Part shown: in pieces, positions 17,263 to 25,978 of the stretch
How the letters are laid out: each line of letters starts with the position of its first letter
How positions within the stretch are numbered: position 1 is the first letter of the stretch
DNA from: Bacteroidaceae bacterium
GTDB lineage: Bacteria; Bacteroidota; Bacteroidia; Bacteroidales; Bacteroidaceae
Length of the DNA: 64,000 bases
Reading direction: 5' to 3'
Assembly: GCA_024398435.1 (NCBI GenBank)
Contig: JAKSJD010000011.1
Span: 1 to 64,000, forward strand
Notes under the pieces: generated by a model
What the model was told of the DNA's origin: nothing
Database searches by the model: none
What the model saw: only the letters and a program-made list of their open reading frames with translations
Program-made: the position numbers and the translations under genes

Positions 17263-17287
17263 ATAGTTTATTTTTGGTTTTCGTCAG

Positions 17288-18001
17288 TTACTTTTCGAGA
17301 GCTTGCTTATATTGCCTTACTGTTTCTTCCAATCCGAGATAGAGGGCATCGCAGATGAGTGCATGACCAATGCTCACTTCATCCACCCATGGAATCGACT
17401 GGATGAGATAGTGGAGATTGACAAGGCTGAGGTCGTGACCTGCATTAAGGCCAAGTCCACATTTGCGAGCTGCCATTGCTGCCTCTACGAATGGTCGTAC
17501 GGCTTCTTCTGGATTTGCGAATGCAGAGGCATAAGGTTCGGTATATAGTTCCACACGGTCGGCTCCTGCCTTTGCTGCATATTCCACCATTTCCGGATTT
17601 GCATCCACGAAGATGGAAGTGCGTATGCCGTTGCTACGGAATTCGGTTGATAGTTCGGTGAGGAACTCAAGATTCTTCTTTGTGTCCCAACCCGAATTGG
17701 AAGTGATTTGCTCGGGAGAGTCGGGAACGAGAGTCACCTGAGTTGGTTTTACTGAAGTGACGAGGTCGATGAAACTCTTCTGAGGATAACCTTCGATATT
17801 GAATTCGGTAGTGAGCAAAGGCTTCAGAGCAGTCACATCGCTGTAACGAATGTGGCGTTCGTCGGGTCTTGGATGTACTGTGATGCCATCGGCACCAAAC
17901 GATTCACAGTCGAGAGCCACCTTGAGAATATCGGGGTTGTTTCCGCCTCGAGCATTCCTAATAGTGGCCACTTTATTGATATTTACACTTAACTTTGTCA
18001 T
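17288..18001 (-). CDS. pdxJ: Pyridoxine 5'-phosphate synthase
   Basis: A 237-residue TIM-barrel enzyme that condenses 1-deoxy-D-xylulose 5-phosphate with 3-amino-2-oxopropyl phosphate to form PNP in DXP-dependent vitamin B6 synthesis. Family motifs: [73 protein letters not shown] and [14 protein letters not shown]. Length is exactly that of the family. First gene of the leftward operon; the promoter-like box at 18012-18019 leaves a leader of only a few nucleotides. It is divergent from nadK. Confidence 0.96.
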   Translation of the reverse strand: MTKLSVNINKVATIRNARGGNNPDILKVALDCESFGADGITVHPRPDERHIRYSDVTALKPLLTTEFNIEGYPQKSFIDLVTSVKPTQVTLVPDSPEQITSNSGWDTKKNLEFLTELSTEFRSNGIRTSIFVDANPEMVEYAAKAGADRVELYTEPYASAFANPEEAVRPFVEAAMAARKCGLGLNAGHDLSLVNLHYLIQSIPWVDEVSIGHALICDALYLGLEETVRQYKQALEK

Positions 18002-18011
18002 TTTTCGAGTA

Positions 18012-18019
18012 TAAAGTTA
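18012..18019 (-). promoter_or_regulatory. Promoter -7 box of the pdxJ operon
   Basis: The minus strand reads TAACTTTATAC, one base off TAnnTTTG, 10 nt before the ATG at 18001. It overlaps the nadK promoter region. Confidence 0.45.
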
Positions 18020-18042
18020 CGTCTACTTAATGAATTATTTCG

Positions 18043-18050
18043 TATATTTG
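18043..18050 (+). promoter_or_regulatory. Promoter -7 box of nadK
   Basis: TATATTTGCACG, an exact consensus, about 78 nt upstream of the nadK ATG. Confidence 0.6.
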
Positions 18051-18128
18051 CACGCAAAATTACAAAAATAAATCGTTAAATGTTCATTCATTTAAGATTA
18101 TTTAGTATAAAATAATAAAAAATAAGGT

Positions 18129-19016
18129 ATGCAGAGAGAGAATTTTAAGATTGCCTTGTTCGGAAATGTCTATCAAGAGAAAAAATCAACAGCCGTGAAG
18201 CAATTCTTGGATGTTGCTGCCAAATATGGCATCAAGATAGCAATGCCCGTTGCGTTTCGCGACTTCCTTCGCGACAAGTTGGAGATAGATGTGGCCGATT
18301 GCGAACTCTTCGACGACGACAACTTCAATGCTGATGTTGCTGTTTGCATGGGAGGCGACGGTACGTTTCTCGATGTGGCAAGTAGGGTTGGCGACAAGTC
18401 GATTCCTATTGTCGGAGTGAACACTGGCCGTCTGGGATTCCTTGCCAATTTCTCTCCCGATGATATTGAAAAGGTGGTGAAGGACCTTATCGAAGGCAAT
18501 TGCAATGTGGAGGAGCATTCACTTCTTGAGATTTCGTGCGATGAGATTCAGCTCGAAGGTTGTAGGTTTGCCTTGAACGAAATTGCTGTTCTCAAGCATG
18601 ATATTTCGGCAATGATAAGCATTCACACTTCAATCAATGGCGAATACCTTACAACCTATCAAGCCGATGGCTTGTTGATTGGTACTCCAACCGGTTCGAC
18701 TGCCTATTCCCTCAGTGTGGGCGGCCCTATCATCGTTCCGAATATTGGCACAATCTCCCTCACACCAGTTGCTCCCCACAGCTTGAATATGCGTCCGCTT
18801 GTGGTGGGTGACGATTCGGTAATCGACCTTCAGGTAGAGAGCAGAAGCGGCAGTTTCCTTATTTCTTTGGATGGACGAAGCCACGGCTATCGCGACAATC
18901 TGCATCTGAAGATTTGTAAGGCAAAGTATTCTGCAAAGGTCATCAGAAATCCAGAACATACGTTCTTCTATACTCTTCGCAACAAACTGATGTGGGGAGC
19001 TGATTCGAGATTATGA
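18129..19016 (+). CDS. nadK: NAD kinase
   Basis: A 295-residue ATP-NAD kinase making NADP+ from NAD+. It has the GGDGTFLDVA motif (~residues 75-84) that includes the catalytic Asp, NTGRLGFLAN, the NE-motif FALNEIAV (~158) and the glycine-rich segment GLLIGTPTGSTAYSLSVGGPI (~178). Length and motif order are normal. It may share a transcript with the ABC transporter 55 nt downstream. Confidence 0.96.
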   Translation: MQRENFKIALFGNVYQEKKSTAVKQFLDVAAKYGIKIAMPVAFRDFLRDKLEIDVADCELFDDDNFNADVAVCMGGDGTFLDVASRVGDKSIPIVGVNTGRLGFLANFSPDDIEKVVKDLIEGNCNVEEHSLLEISCDEIQLEGCRFALNEIAVLKHDISAMISIHTSINGEYLTTYQADGLLIGTPTGSTAYSLSVGGPIIVPNIGTISLTPVAPHSLNMRPLVVGDDSVIDLQVESRSGSFLISLDGRSHGYRDNLHLKICKAKYSAKVIRNPEHTFFYTLRNKLMWGADSRL

Positions 19017-19071
19017 CCACCTCTGTTTCTCCACAAGGAGAGACTTTGGCATTCAATGAAAATAAAAAATA

Positions 19072-20823
19072 ATGGGAAAGAAGAAACATAACAATCGCAA
19101 GTATTCCACAAAGCAAATCATCTCCTGGCTGTGGGCACACCATAAGGGTTGCCGCACTCAGGCGATTCTCAATGCCTTGCTTGGATTGGTGCAGGTGGCG
19201 GCAGGCCTTGTTGGAGTCGAGTTGCTTCGCCAACTGACCGATATCGCAACCGGTAAGCTTGCCGGCGATTTGCTTATGGTGGCTGCCTTCTATGTTGGCA
19301 TGTTGCTTGTTGAGTTTCTTGCCAGCATTGCCCACACATGGATTGCTTCTGTGCTTGGAGTGAAGAGTCAGAACGTGATGCAGCAAGCCCTTTTCCATCG
19401 TTTGCTCGACGGCAAGTGGATAGGAATCGAGAAGTTCCACAGTGGCGATGTGCTCAACCGACTTTTCGGGGATGTGAGTGACATTGTGAGCCTTATGACT
19501 GAGGTTTTGCCATTTGCGGTTACGCTTGTGGTTCAGTTTGTGGCTTCGTTCATTTATCTCTATTCCATCGATGCCACTCTTGCATATATAGTCATCATTG
19601 TTTCGCCTATCTTCCTCGTTCTCAGTAAGATTTACTTCAAGAAGATGAGGCGAATCGTCCGCAAGGTGAAGGACAACAACAGTAGCATTCAATCTACAAT
19701 TCAGGAGAGCATTCAGCATAAGATGGTGATTAAGGTGATGGAAATGACTCGCAAAATGGTTGATAAGTTGGAGAATCGCCAATCGCTTCTTCGCTATCAG
19801 ATAAAAACCCGTGCCCGCCTTTCCATCCTTACCCGAACCATCGTGTTCATCGGTTTCCGCGGAAGTGCTCTTGTGGCATTGATTTATGGTTTGCTTCAGG
19901 TGAAGGACGGAATCGTCACGATTGGTGTACTTATGGCTTTCACCCAACTTATCGGACGAATCCAACGCCCACTTCTCGATTTTGGCCGATTGCTTCCAGT
20001 GCTTGTTGGCAGTATGACGTCGTCTGAACGTTTGATGGAACTTGAAGAACTTCCTCTCGAACATGCAGATGATGCAGAAACTTTAGTTCGACGGAGTCAA
20101 TGCAAGATGCAGGATGCAGGATGCAGGATGCAGGATGATAAGGAATTCTGTAATAGTGAAGCGAAGGCACTTGGTATTCGTTTTGACGATGTTACCTATA
20201 GTTACGAAGATACCGGACGCCTTGTCTTGAGGAATTTCTCCCACGATTTCCATCCAGGAACATTCACGGCCATTCTCGGAGAGACGGGAGCAGGAAAGAC
20301 AACTCTCCTCCGACTTATGCTCTCGCTCATCGAACCAAAGGAAGGAAATGTGGCTCTTTACGATGATGAGGGCAACATGGTGCCAGCTTCGATTTCATCT
20401 CGAAAGCTCTTCTCTTATGTGCCTCAGGGCAATACACTTTTCTCGGGAACGATTCGCGAAAACCTTCGTTTCGGCAATCCTAACGCCACTTCTGCCCAAA
20501 TGGCTGAAGCTCTTCATTTGGCTCAGGCCGATTTTGTGATGGAGTTGCCGCAAGGTCTTGATACAAAATGTGGCGAACTCGGAGGCGGACTTTCCGAAGG
20601 TCAGGCACAACGAATCGCGATTGCCCGTGCTTTGCTTCGTCCTTGCAGGATTCTTCTGCTCGATGAAGCCACTTCGGCACTCGATGTTCAAACCGAACAA
20701 TCTCTGCTCACAGGCATCAAGGAACATTATTCCGACCGCACGATTATCTTCGTTACCCATCGTTTGAGTGCTGTTTCGTTTGCCACCGAACAAATCCTTA
20801 TGGAGAGGGAATCTGCTGTATGA
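19072..20823 (+). CDS. ABC transporter ATP-binding/permease protein
   Basis: A 583-residue half-transporter of exporter type: N-terminal transmembrane domain (~20-310, about six helices; EKFHSGDVLNRLFGDV is the typical coupling-helix region), linker, then nucleotide-binding domain (~360-583) with Walker A GETGAGKTT, Q-loop YVPQGNTLF, signature LSEGQAQR, Walker B ILLLDEATSAL and switch His in FVTHRLSA. Substrate unknown; family members move lipids, peptides or drugs. In the linker, residues ~339-358 (RRSQCKMQDAGCRMQDDKEF) are encoded by an in-frame insertion of intergenic repeats. It overlaps the GNAT gene by 4 nt. Confidence 0.92.
   Translation: MGKKKHNNRKYSTKQIISWLWAHHKGCRTQAILNALLGLVQVAAGLVGVELLRQLTDIATGKLAGDLLMVAAFYVGMLLVEFLASIAHTWIASVLGVKSQNVMQQALFHRLLDGKWIGIEKFHSGDVLNRLFGDVSDIVSLMTEVLPFAVTLVVQFVASFIYLYSIDATLAYIVIIVSPIFLVLSKIYFKKMRRIVRKVKDNNSSIQSTIQESIQHKMVIKVMEMTRKMVDKLENRQSLLRYQIKTRARLSILTRTIVFIGFRGSALVALIYGLLQVKDGIVTIGVLMAFTQLIGRIQRPLLDFGRLLPVLVGSMTSSERLMELEELPLEHADDAETLVRRSQCKMQDAGCRMQDDKEFCNSEAKALGIRFDDVTYSYEDTGRLVLRNFSHDFHPGTFTAILGETGAGKTTLLRLMLSLIEPKEGNVALYDDEGNMVPASISSRKLFSYVPQGNTLFSGTIRENLRFGNPNATSAQMAEALHLAQADFVMELPQGLDTKCGELGGGLSEGQAQRIAIARALLRPCRILLLDEATSALDVQTEQSLLTGIKEHYSDRTIIFVTHRLSAVSFATEQILMERESAV
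20087..20145. repeat. Dispersed repeat inserted in frame in the ABC transporter gene
   Basis: TTCGACGGAGTCAA (20087-20100) is a right arm of the GACTCCGTCGAA palindrome. It is followed at 20103-20137 by five GATGCAG/GATGCAGG-like heptamers, the complement of those at 1831-1858. Both modules otherwise lie in intergenic DNA. Confidence 0.75.
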
Positions 20824-21308
20824 CAATCCGCGAAACCCAACTGAATGACACAGAGCGAGTGATGCAACTCTATGAGGATGCAAAGCTCATCATGCGAAGC
20901 GATGGAAACATGCACCAATGGACGGGTGGCTATCCAACGCTTTCCCAATTGGAGGAGGACATGAGACTTGGTCATAGTTTCGTGGTTGAAGATAATGGAA
21001 TGCTCGTTGCTACTTTTGCCTGCATCATTGGCGAAGACCCCACCTACAAGAAGATTTATGAAGGTAGGTGGATTGACGACACTCTCAGGTACGCCACCAT
21101 TCATCGTTTGGCTTCCACTCCCGATTCCCACGGCATTGCGAAGGCTTGCTTTGATTGGACGAAGGGGAGAATCGATTCCATCCGAGTGGATACTCATCGC
21201 GACAATCGGATAATGCATCATGTTCTTCAAGAGAATGGTTTCACCCGTTGTGGCATCATCTATCTTCTCAATGGCGACGAACGCATTGCCTATCAGTGGC
21301 TTAAATAA
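20820..21308 (+). CDS. GNAT-family N-acetyltransferase
   Basis: A 162-residue single-domain acyl-CoA-dependent acetyltransferase. IRETQLNDTERVMQLYEDAK is the start of a GNAT fold. The central strand reads SFVVEDNGMLVATFACII. The C-terminal part, IDSIRVDTHRDNRIMHHVLQENGFTRCGII, is the usual GNAT ending. The acetyl-CoA loop (ASTPDSHGIAKACFDW) is only loosely conserved. Substrate unknown. The start overlaps the ABC transporter stop (ATGA), implying translational coupling. Confidence 0.85.
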   Translation: MTIRETQLNDTERVMQLYEDAKLIMRSDGNMHQWTGGYPTLSQLEEDMRLGHSFVVEDNGMLVATFACIIGEDPTYKKIYEGRWIDDTLRYATIHRLASTPDSHGIAKACFDWTKGRIDSIRVDTHRDNRIMHHVLQENGFTRCGIIYLLNGDERIAYQWLK

Positions 21309-21310
21309 AG

Positions 21311-21370
21311 GAACTGCATACATGACAAAATCGACTGCAACGCTGCAACGCGCAACGCTTTGCATGTACA
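21311..21370. repeat. 60-bp repeat, copy 1 (TGCAACGCTGCAACGCGCAACG)
   Basis: GAACTGCATACATGACAAAA, then GCAACGCTGCAACGCGCAAC, then TTTGCATGTACA. Copy 2 at 21792-21861 is the same plus a 10-bp duplication. A shorter inverted copy lies at about 21564-21592. Confidence 0.8.
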
Positions 21371-21478
21371 TCATCAACTATGATTTTCTCTCTCCGCTTA
21401 TCGACTTGTCGCTTGGTTCATCCAAGAAATTATCATAAATTATTCGATTGACTTCGTCTTGTGCCAAGCCTTTTCTTC
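21370..21478. mobile_element. Internally deleted inverted-repeat element, fragment
   Basis: Outer motif ATCATCAACTATG, terminal TTTTCTCTCTCCGC, the hairpin segment seen at 1.7 and 57.5 kb, TTATCATAAATTATTCGATTG as in the left arm of the long copies, then a jump to TCTTGTGCCAAGCCTTTTC from further inside copy A. Confidence 0.6.
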
Positions 21479-21491
21479 GCTGTTCATGAGC

Positions 21492-21557
21492 CTCCGAACC
21501 GCGAGAAATCACTCTCCGAACCGCGATGTTTTACTCTCCGAAGCGCGAGGAATTATT
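21492..21557. repeat. 22-bp tandem array (CTCCGAACCGCGA + variable part)
   Basis: Three units at 21492, 21514 and 21536. The first 13 bases are constant (CTCCGAACCGCGA, one change in the third); the last 9 differ between units. Confidence 0.75.
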
Positions 21558-21609
21558 ACCAATCAAGCGTTGCGCGTTGCAGCGTTGCAGCTGTTTTTGT
21601 AATACCTGC

Positions 21610-21775
21610 ATTTTCCTATTTTTACCACTTAACTATCTATATATCAATATATTATATATAGTATATAAGTATATAGTATAGTAATAATAAGTAATAATAA
21701 TGTATAGTATATAGTGTATATTATATTATATATTATTAATATTATAATTATAATTAATAATAAGAATCCTGGAAA
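21610..21775. other. Extremely A/T-rich tract
   Basis: Over 150 bases of mostly TATATA/TAATAA sequence with very few G or C. It lies between the two 60-bp direct repeats. It could be a bent or easily melted region; nothing else supports an origin. Confidence 0.6.
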
Positions 21776-21791
21776 ATCTTAGGAAAAGAAA

Positions 21792-21861
21792 GAACTGCAT
21801 ACATGACAAAATCGACTGCAACGCTGCAACGCGCAACGCTTCGCAACGCTTTGCATGTACA
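21792..21861. repeat. 60-bp repeat, copy 2
   Basis: Same orientation as copy 1 (21311-21370), with an extra CGCAACGCTT-like unit, about 480 bp downstream of it. Confidence 0.8.
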
Positions 21862-22010
21862 ATTAAGTGAAAAGTTGGCTTACTTTATATTAATAAATAA
21901 TGTGCGGATAACTTGTGATTCGTAACCCGTATTTGATTCGGTTTTGAGCATTTTTGAGGATGTAAGCAAAAAATATTACTTCGCCGAACCCATGTTTCGG
22001 AATTATTGAC

Positions 22011-22018
22011 TATCTTTG
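22011..22018 (+). promoter_or_regulatory. Promoter -7 box of the 22027 gene
   Basis: TATCTTTGCGG, exact TAnnTTTG, 8 nt before the ATG at 22027. A possible TTG start at 22006 lies upstream of it and is excluded on that ground. Confidence 0.6.
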
Positions 22019-22026
22019 CGGAGAAT

Positions 22027-22719
22027 ATGAATAGCCAAACAATAAAGCAGTTGATAGTCGCAGGCGATTGGGGAGGGCTCGATAAATCGTTGAGTCGCCT
22101 TTCGAACAGCGAATACCGAAGGATGGAACCCATTGTCAACAGCATGGTTCTCTCCACTTTGGGCAACGACGACTTCTGGAAGGCTTACCTCCATCTGCTT
22201 ATGTTTCGCAGGCAATCATTCCTCACTGGAATCCTCTCCATCAAGCATTTGGCTAAAGATGGTTCGTTGGATTTCCGTTCGGAAGATGCGAGGAATGTGG
22301 CCGATTGGCTTCGTGAGAATTCGCCCGAATCGATGGTGAAAGTGGCAAGAATGGCACTCCCGATTTTGTTCACTTGGCAACAAATCGAGGATTTGCTTTG
22401 CTTTGCAGGCATCGAAGATGAGCAAGCGAGCATCGACCTCTTGGTGAAGGAATCCTCGCCTCATGCATATTATGTGCTTTTCGGCATCCTTCGAAGGGCT
22501 TGCGACAATCAGCAATTGGTTCGCAACTGCTTGATTCAGATAATGAAGAAGAACGACGACCTCTCGTTCAATATGGCCAGCATCGTCAGGAGCTACTTTG
22601 GAATCGACGATATCCGAAGCACTTTCTCCCTTCAGATTGAGCCATTCGAATTGAACTATTTAGACAAGTCATACGATAATTTTATACATGTTTTACAAGG
22701 AAAACGTCCAAGAATATGA
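22027..22719 (+). CDS. Conserved hypothetical protein upstream of an S8 protease
   Basis: A 230-residue soluble, mainly helical protein with no signal peptide, no transmembrane segment and no motif I recognise. Segments such as RMEPIVNSMVLSTLGNDDFWKAYLHLLMFRR and KVARMALPILFTWQQIEDLL suggest a helical repeat or scaffold fold. The stop overlaps the start of the S8 peptidase by 4 nt, so the two are translationally coupled. The promoter 8 nt upstream implies a nearly leaderless transcript. Confidence 0.75.
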   Translation: MNSQTIKQLIVAGDWGGLDKSLSRLSNSEYRRMEPIVNSMVLSTLGNDDFWKAYLHLLMFRRQSFLTGILSIKHLAKDGSLDFRSEDARNVADWLRENSPESMVKVARMALPILFTWQQIEDLLCFAGIEDEQASIDLLVKESSPHAYYVLFGILRRACDNQQLVRNCLIQIMKKNDDLSFNMASIVRSYFGIDDIRSTFSLQIEPFELNYLDKSYDNFIHVLQGKRPRI

Positions 22720-24299
22720 AGACAATTAGCATTTTCAGAATGTTGGCAGCGGGAATGTTGTTCTCGGTTTGCTCAGTTTCACTTTCAGCACAAGAAACTC
22801 CAGAGTTCACACCTTATTATAAATATAGAGTGGCTCTGAAAGACAAGAAGCACAACCCATTCTCTGTTCGCCATCCAGAAGCATTCCTCTCACAAAGAGC
22901 AATCGAACGTCGTGAGCGTCAGGGCCTTAGCATAAAGAAAACTGACTTGCCTCTCACACCAAAATATGTGGAAGAAGTACTCGCCACAGGCGTGAAATAT
23001 GTTGAGGCATCAAAGTGGAACAACACACTTGTTGTCAGCACAACGGATACAAGCCTTATCGAAAAGGTTCGCGCATTGGATTGTGTGGCTTCAGCTCGAA
23101 AAGTGGCAACTTACACTCGTCCAGCAAGAGAAAACCAGAGAGATCGTCATAGTTTGGTCAACAAAAAGGCACAACCAGTGATTGCAGAAGCCCCTCAACA
23201 GCCACAACCAGAGGAACTCAAACCAGATACATTGATTCTCGACTTCAATAAGAAGTCAATCGAGGATGATATCACAAAACTTGTTTCCTTTGTAAATGCC
23301 TACAACGCAAGACATGCTCAATCTCGCCCACTGACACCAGTGCAAATGGTTGAGAAAGAATACAATCATTATGGAGATGCAAAGGACCAAATCGAACAAC
23401 TCAATGGAGTTGCTCTCCACAATGCCGGTTTCACAGGCGAGGGAATGGTGATTGCAATCATCGATGGAGGTTTCTATAATGCCGACATTATTCCAGGACT
23501 TAAAGGTGCGAAGATTCTCGGCACACGCGACTTTGTGAATCCAAGTCCTACAAGTGATATTTACAACAAGCAAGACCACGGAATGATGGTTCTCTCATGC
23601 ATTGGAGCCAACGAACCAGGCAAATTGGTAGGAACAGCTCCAGGTGCTTCGTTCTGGCTTCTTCGTTCGGAAGATGGAGATTCAGAACAACTCATCGAGG
23701 AAGACAACTGGGCAGCAGCAATCGAATATGCCGACAGTGTAGGAGCCGATGTTGTAAACACTTCCCTTGGCTACAACGATTTCGATAATGATATTGACGA
23801 TGTGAAATATTACGAACTCAACGGCCACACCCAACTCATTTCCGTTTCTGCATCACTTTGTGCAGAAAAGGGAATTGTCCTTGTAAACAGTGCCGGCAAT
23901 TCAGGCAACGATGCTTGGAAACTCATCACTTCACCAGCTGATGCTGAAGATGTCCTCACAATCGGTGCAGTAAAGAAAACAGGTGCAATTGCAGAGTTCT
24001 CTTCTCTTGGAAACACTACTGATGGCCGCATCAAGCCAGACGTTGTTGCTAGAGGATACAATGCTGCTCTTTATGGTGATGATGGAGAAGTAACGGCAGC
24101 AAGTGGAACTTCATTCGCCTCTCCAATCACATGCGGAATGGTCACTTGTCTTTGGCAGGCACTTCCACAGTTGAAGGCAAAGCAAATCGTCGAACTTGTT
24201 CGCAAGGTGGGCGACAGAGCCGAACATCCTGACAATGTCTTCGGATACGGAATTCCTGACTACTACAAGGCTTATCGTCTTGGCCTTCAAATGAAATAA
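22716..24299 (+). CDS. S8 family serine peptidase (subtilisin-like), secreted
   Basis: A 527-residue secreted protease. Signal peptide ends VSLSAQ (~25). The propeptide-like region NPFSVRHPEAFLSQRAIERR is characteristic of a Bacteroidota S8 group. Catalytic triad: Asp in IAIIDGGFYNAD (~250), His in NKQDHGMMVLS (~290), Ser in SGTSFASPITCGM (~470); the oxyanion Asn is in LVNSAGNSGND. No T9SS tail is seen, so it is probably periplasmic or exported. Its start overlaps the preceding gene; xseA follows after 11 nt. Confidence 0.93.
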   Translation: MKTISIFRMLAAGMLFSVCSVSLSAQETPEFTPYYKYRVALKDKKHNPFSVRHPEAFLSQRAIERRERQGLSIKKTDLPLTPKYVEEVLATGVKYVEASKWNNTLVVSTTDTSLIEKVRALDCVASARKVATYTRPARENQRDRHSLVNKKAQPVIAEAPQQPQPEELKPDTLILDFNKKSIEDDITKLVSFVNAYNARHAQSRPLTPVQMVEKEYNHYGDAKDQIEQLNGVALHNAGFTGEGMVIAIIDGGFYNADIIPGLKGAKILGTRDFVNPSPTSDIYNKQDHGMMVLSCIGANEPGKLVGTAPGASFWLLRSEDGDSEQLIEEDNWAAAIEYADSVGADVVNTSLGYNDFDNDIDDVKYYELNGHTQLISVSASLCAEKGIVLVNSAGNSGNDAWKLITSPADAEDVLTIGAVKKTGAIAEFSSLGNTTDGRIKPDVVARGYNAALYGDDGEVTAASGTSFASPITCGMVTCLWQALPQLKAKQIVELVRKVGDRAEHPDNVFGYGIPDYYKAYRLGLQMK

Positions 24300-24310
24300 A
24301 AAACAAAAAA

Positions 24311-25567
24311 ATGATGCCGAATACCGACCTTCAGCCATTATCCCTGTTCCAACTCAATTGCCGAGTGCAAGACGCCATTGAGATGGAGTTCGACGAACCC
24401 ATCTGGCTCCAAGCAGAATTGAGCAGTGTGAACGTGAGAGGCCCTCATTGCTATCTGGATTTCGTACAGAAGGCAGTGAACGGAAATACCGTTATGGCAA
24501 CGGCTAAAGGTCATATTTGGGGCAATAAACGCCAGCTAATCTTCTCCTATTTCGAGAGGGAAACCGGCCGCCCATTAAGTGCGGGAATGCAAGTGATGGT
24601 GCAGGTTGAGGTCAGATTCGACCCCAATTATGGTTATTCACTGAATGTAATCGATATCAATCCCGCTTTCACGATGGGAGAGATTGCCCTTCGAAGGCAG
24701 GAAATCATTCGCCAACTCACCGAGGAAGGCATTCTCGAAATGAACAAGGAATTGCCGCTTCCTCGACTTCTCAAACGCATTGCAGTGATTTCTTCAGAAG
24801 GAGCTGCCGGTTGGGGAGATTTCCGCAACCAACTGCTTGCCAACTCTTATGGTTTGGCTTTCGATGTGAAGCTTTTCCCGGCTATAATGCAAGGCGAACA
24901 GGTGGAACGAACCATCATTTCCGCCCTCAATCAAATAGCATTGGAATATGATAAGTGGGATGCGGTTGTCATTATCCGAGGTGGAGGAGCAGTGGCAGAT
25001 TTGACGGGTTTCGACACTTTGGCTTTGGCCGAGAATGTGGCTCAATTCCCTCTGCCAATCATTACCGGAATCGGTCATGAAAGAGACGATACCGTGATTG
25101 ATTTAGTCAGTCATACAAGGGTGAAGACGCCAACGGCAGCTGCCGGATTTATCATCGAACACCAACTCGACGAACTTGCCTTGATTGATTCAATTCGCAA
25201 GCAATTGCAGGAACGGACAAAGGCTGCCTTGTATGCCGAGCATCTGAAACTCAAGCAGATAACCATCAATCTGCCGAATGTTTGCCGAACCTATCAGATG
25301 GGACAGGTGCATAAGATTGAATTGCTTACAAACCAGATAAAGCAATCAGTCGGTCAGTATTTCCAAAAGCAAAACCATCGACTCGAATTGGTTCGGACAC
25401 AAATCGAAGCAGCCAATCCCGAACGCCTTTTCCGCCTTGGCTACAGTGTGGCTCGCATAAACGGAAAAGCCATAAAAGATGCTTCTGAATTGGCTCCAGG
25501 GGATGTGGTTACAATCTCGTTCAGCAAAGGCAATGCAGAGGCAACTATTAATGAAATTAAGGAATAA
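24311..25567 (+). CDS. xseA: Exodeoxyribonuclease VII large subunit
   Basis: A 418-residue catalytic subunit of ExoVII, which degrades single-stranded DNA to oligonucleotides. N-terminal OB-fold (LSLFQLNCRVQDAIEMEFDEPIWLQAELSS), then the catalytic domain with RIAVISSEGAAGWGDF, AVVIIRGGGAVADLTGFD and PIITGIGHERDDTVIDLVSHTR, then a coiled-coil and the C-terminal RLFRLGYSVARINGKAI. ATG at 24311 or the next ATG at 24314 are both possible. The gene for the small subunit follows 13 nt later. Confidence 0.95.
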   Translation: MMPNTDLQPLSLFQLNCRVQDAIEMEFDEPIWLQAELSSVNVRGPHCYLDFVQKAVNGNTVMATAKGHIWGNKRQLIFSYFERETGRPLSAGMQVMVQVEVRFDPNYGYSLNVIDINPAFTMGEIALRRQEIIRQLTEEGILEMNKELPLPRLLKRIAVISSEGAAGWGDFRNQLLANSYGLAFDVKLFPAIMQGEQVERTIISALNQIALEYDKWDAVVIIRGGGAVADLTGFDTLALAENVAQFPLPIITGIGHERDDTVIDLVSHTRVKTPTAAAGFIIEHQLDELALIDSIRKQLQERTKAALYAEHLKLKQITINLPNVCRTYQMGQVHKIELLTNQIKQSVGQYFQKQNHRLELVRTQIEAANPERLFRLGYSVARINGKAIKDASELAPGDVVTISFSKGNAEATINEIKE

Positions 25568-25580
25568 AAATATTAAAGTA

Positions 25581-25781
25581 ATGGAACAGGAAAACAATCT
25601 CACATACGAACAGGCAATGAGTCGGCTGGAAGAGATTACGGAACAAATCTCTTCGGGCGAAATGAACGTTGACGACCTTGCCGCAAATCTCAAGCAGGCA
25701 CAAGCTTTGCTGAAGTTCTGTGAGGCGAAACTCAAGACGGTTGAGGACGAAATCCAAGGAATCGTAGGTTCGGAAGAGTAG
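25581..25781 (+). CDS. xseB: Exodeoxyribonuclease VII small subunit
   Basis: A 66-residue protein starting MEQENNLTYEQAMSRLEEI. The family pattern is LTYEQAMSRLEEITEQISSG, with a coiled LKQAQALLKFCEAKL region. The longer frame that begins at 25479 is only the overlap with xseA. It binds XseA to form ExoVII. Confidence 0.92.
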   Translation: MEQENNLTYEQAMSRLEEITEQISSGEMNVDDLAANLKQAQALLKFCEAKLKTVEDEIQGIVGSEE

Positions 25782-25912
25782 TTGTCCGACTTTGCACCCC
25801 TCGGTGCTGCCTATATGTGACAATATTCCGCTTTGGATTGCATAAAAATGGAATAGATTGTGAATATCGCCAAAAAATGCTAAAATAGTTTGGTGGAATA
25901 AAAAATATTTAC

Positions 25913-25920
25913 TAAATTTG
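25913..25920 (+). promoter_or_regulatory. Promoter -7 box of ndk
   Basis: TAAATTTGCACC, exact TAnnTTTGCAC, 58 nt before the ndk ATG. Confidence 0.6.
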
Positions 25921-25978
25921 CACCGACTAGTGGTAATATTACTGCTACGCAAGCAACGAAATATAGACAGACACACTA

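Larger units (their letters stand above)
21309..22010. other. Repeat patchwork without genes
   Basis: About 700 bases hold a 60-bp direct repeat with an inverted third copy, an element fragment, a 22-bp array and a ~165-bp nearly pure A/T tract. Short open frames here have no coding character. Confidence 0.6.

Noticed and set aside
18943-20064. 373-codon frame antisense to nadK and the ABC transporter
   Set aside because: It overlaps two convincing genes and the product is low in hydrophobic order and rich in His/Asn, as expected of a shadow frame.
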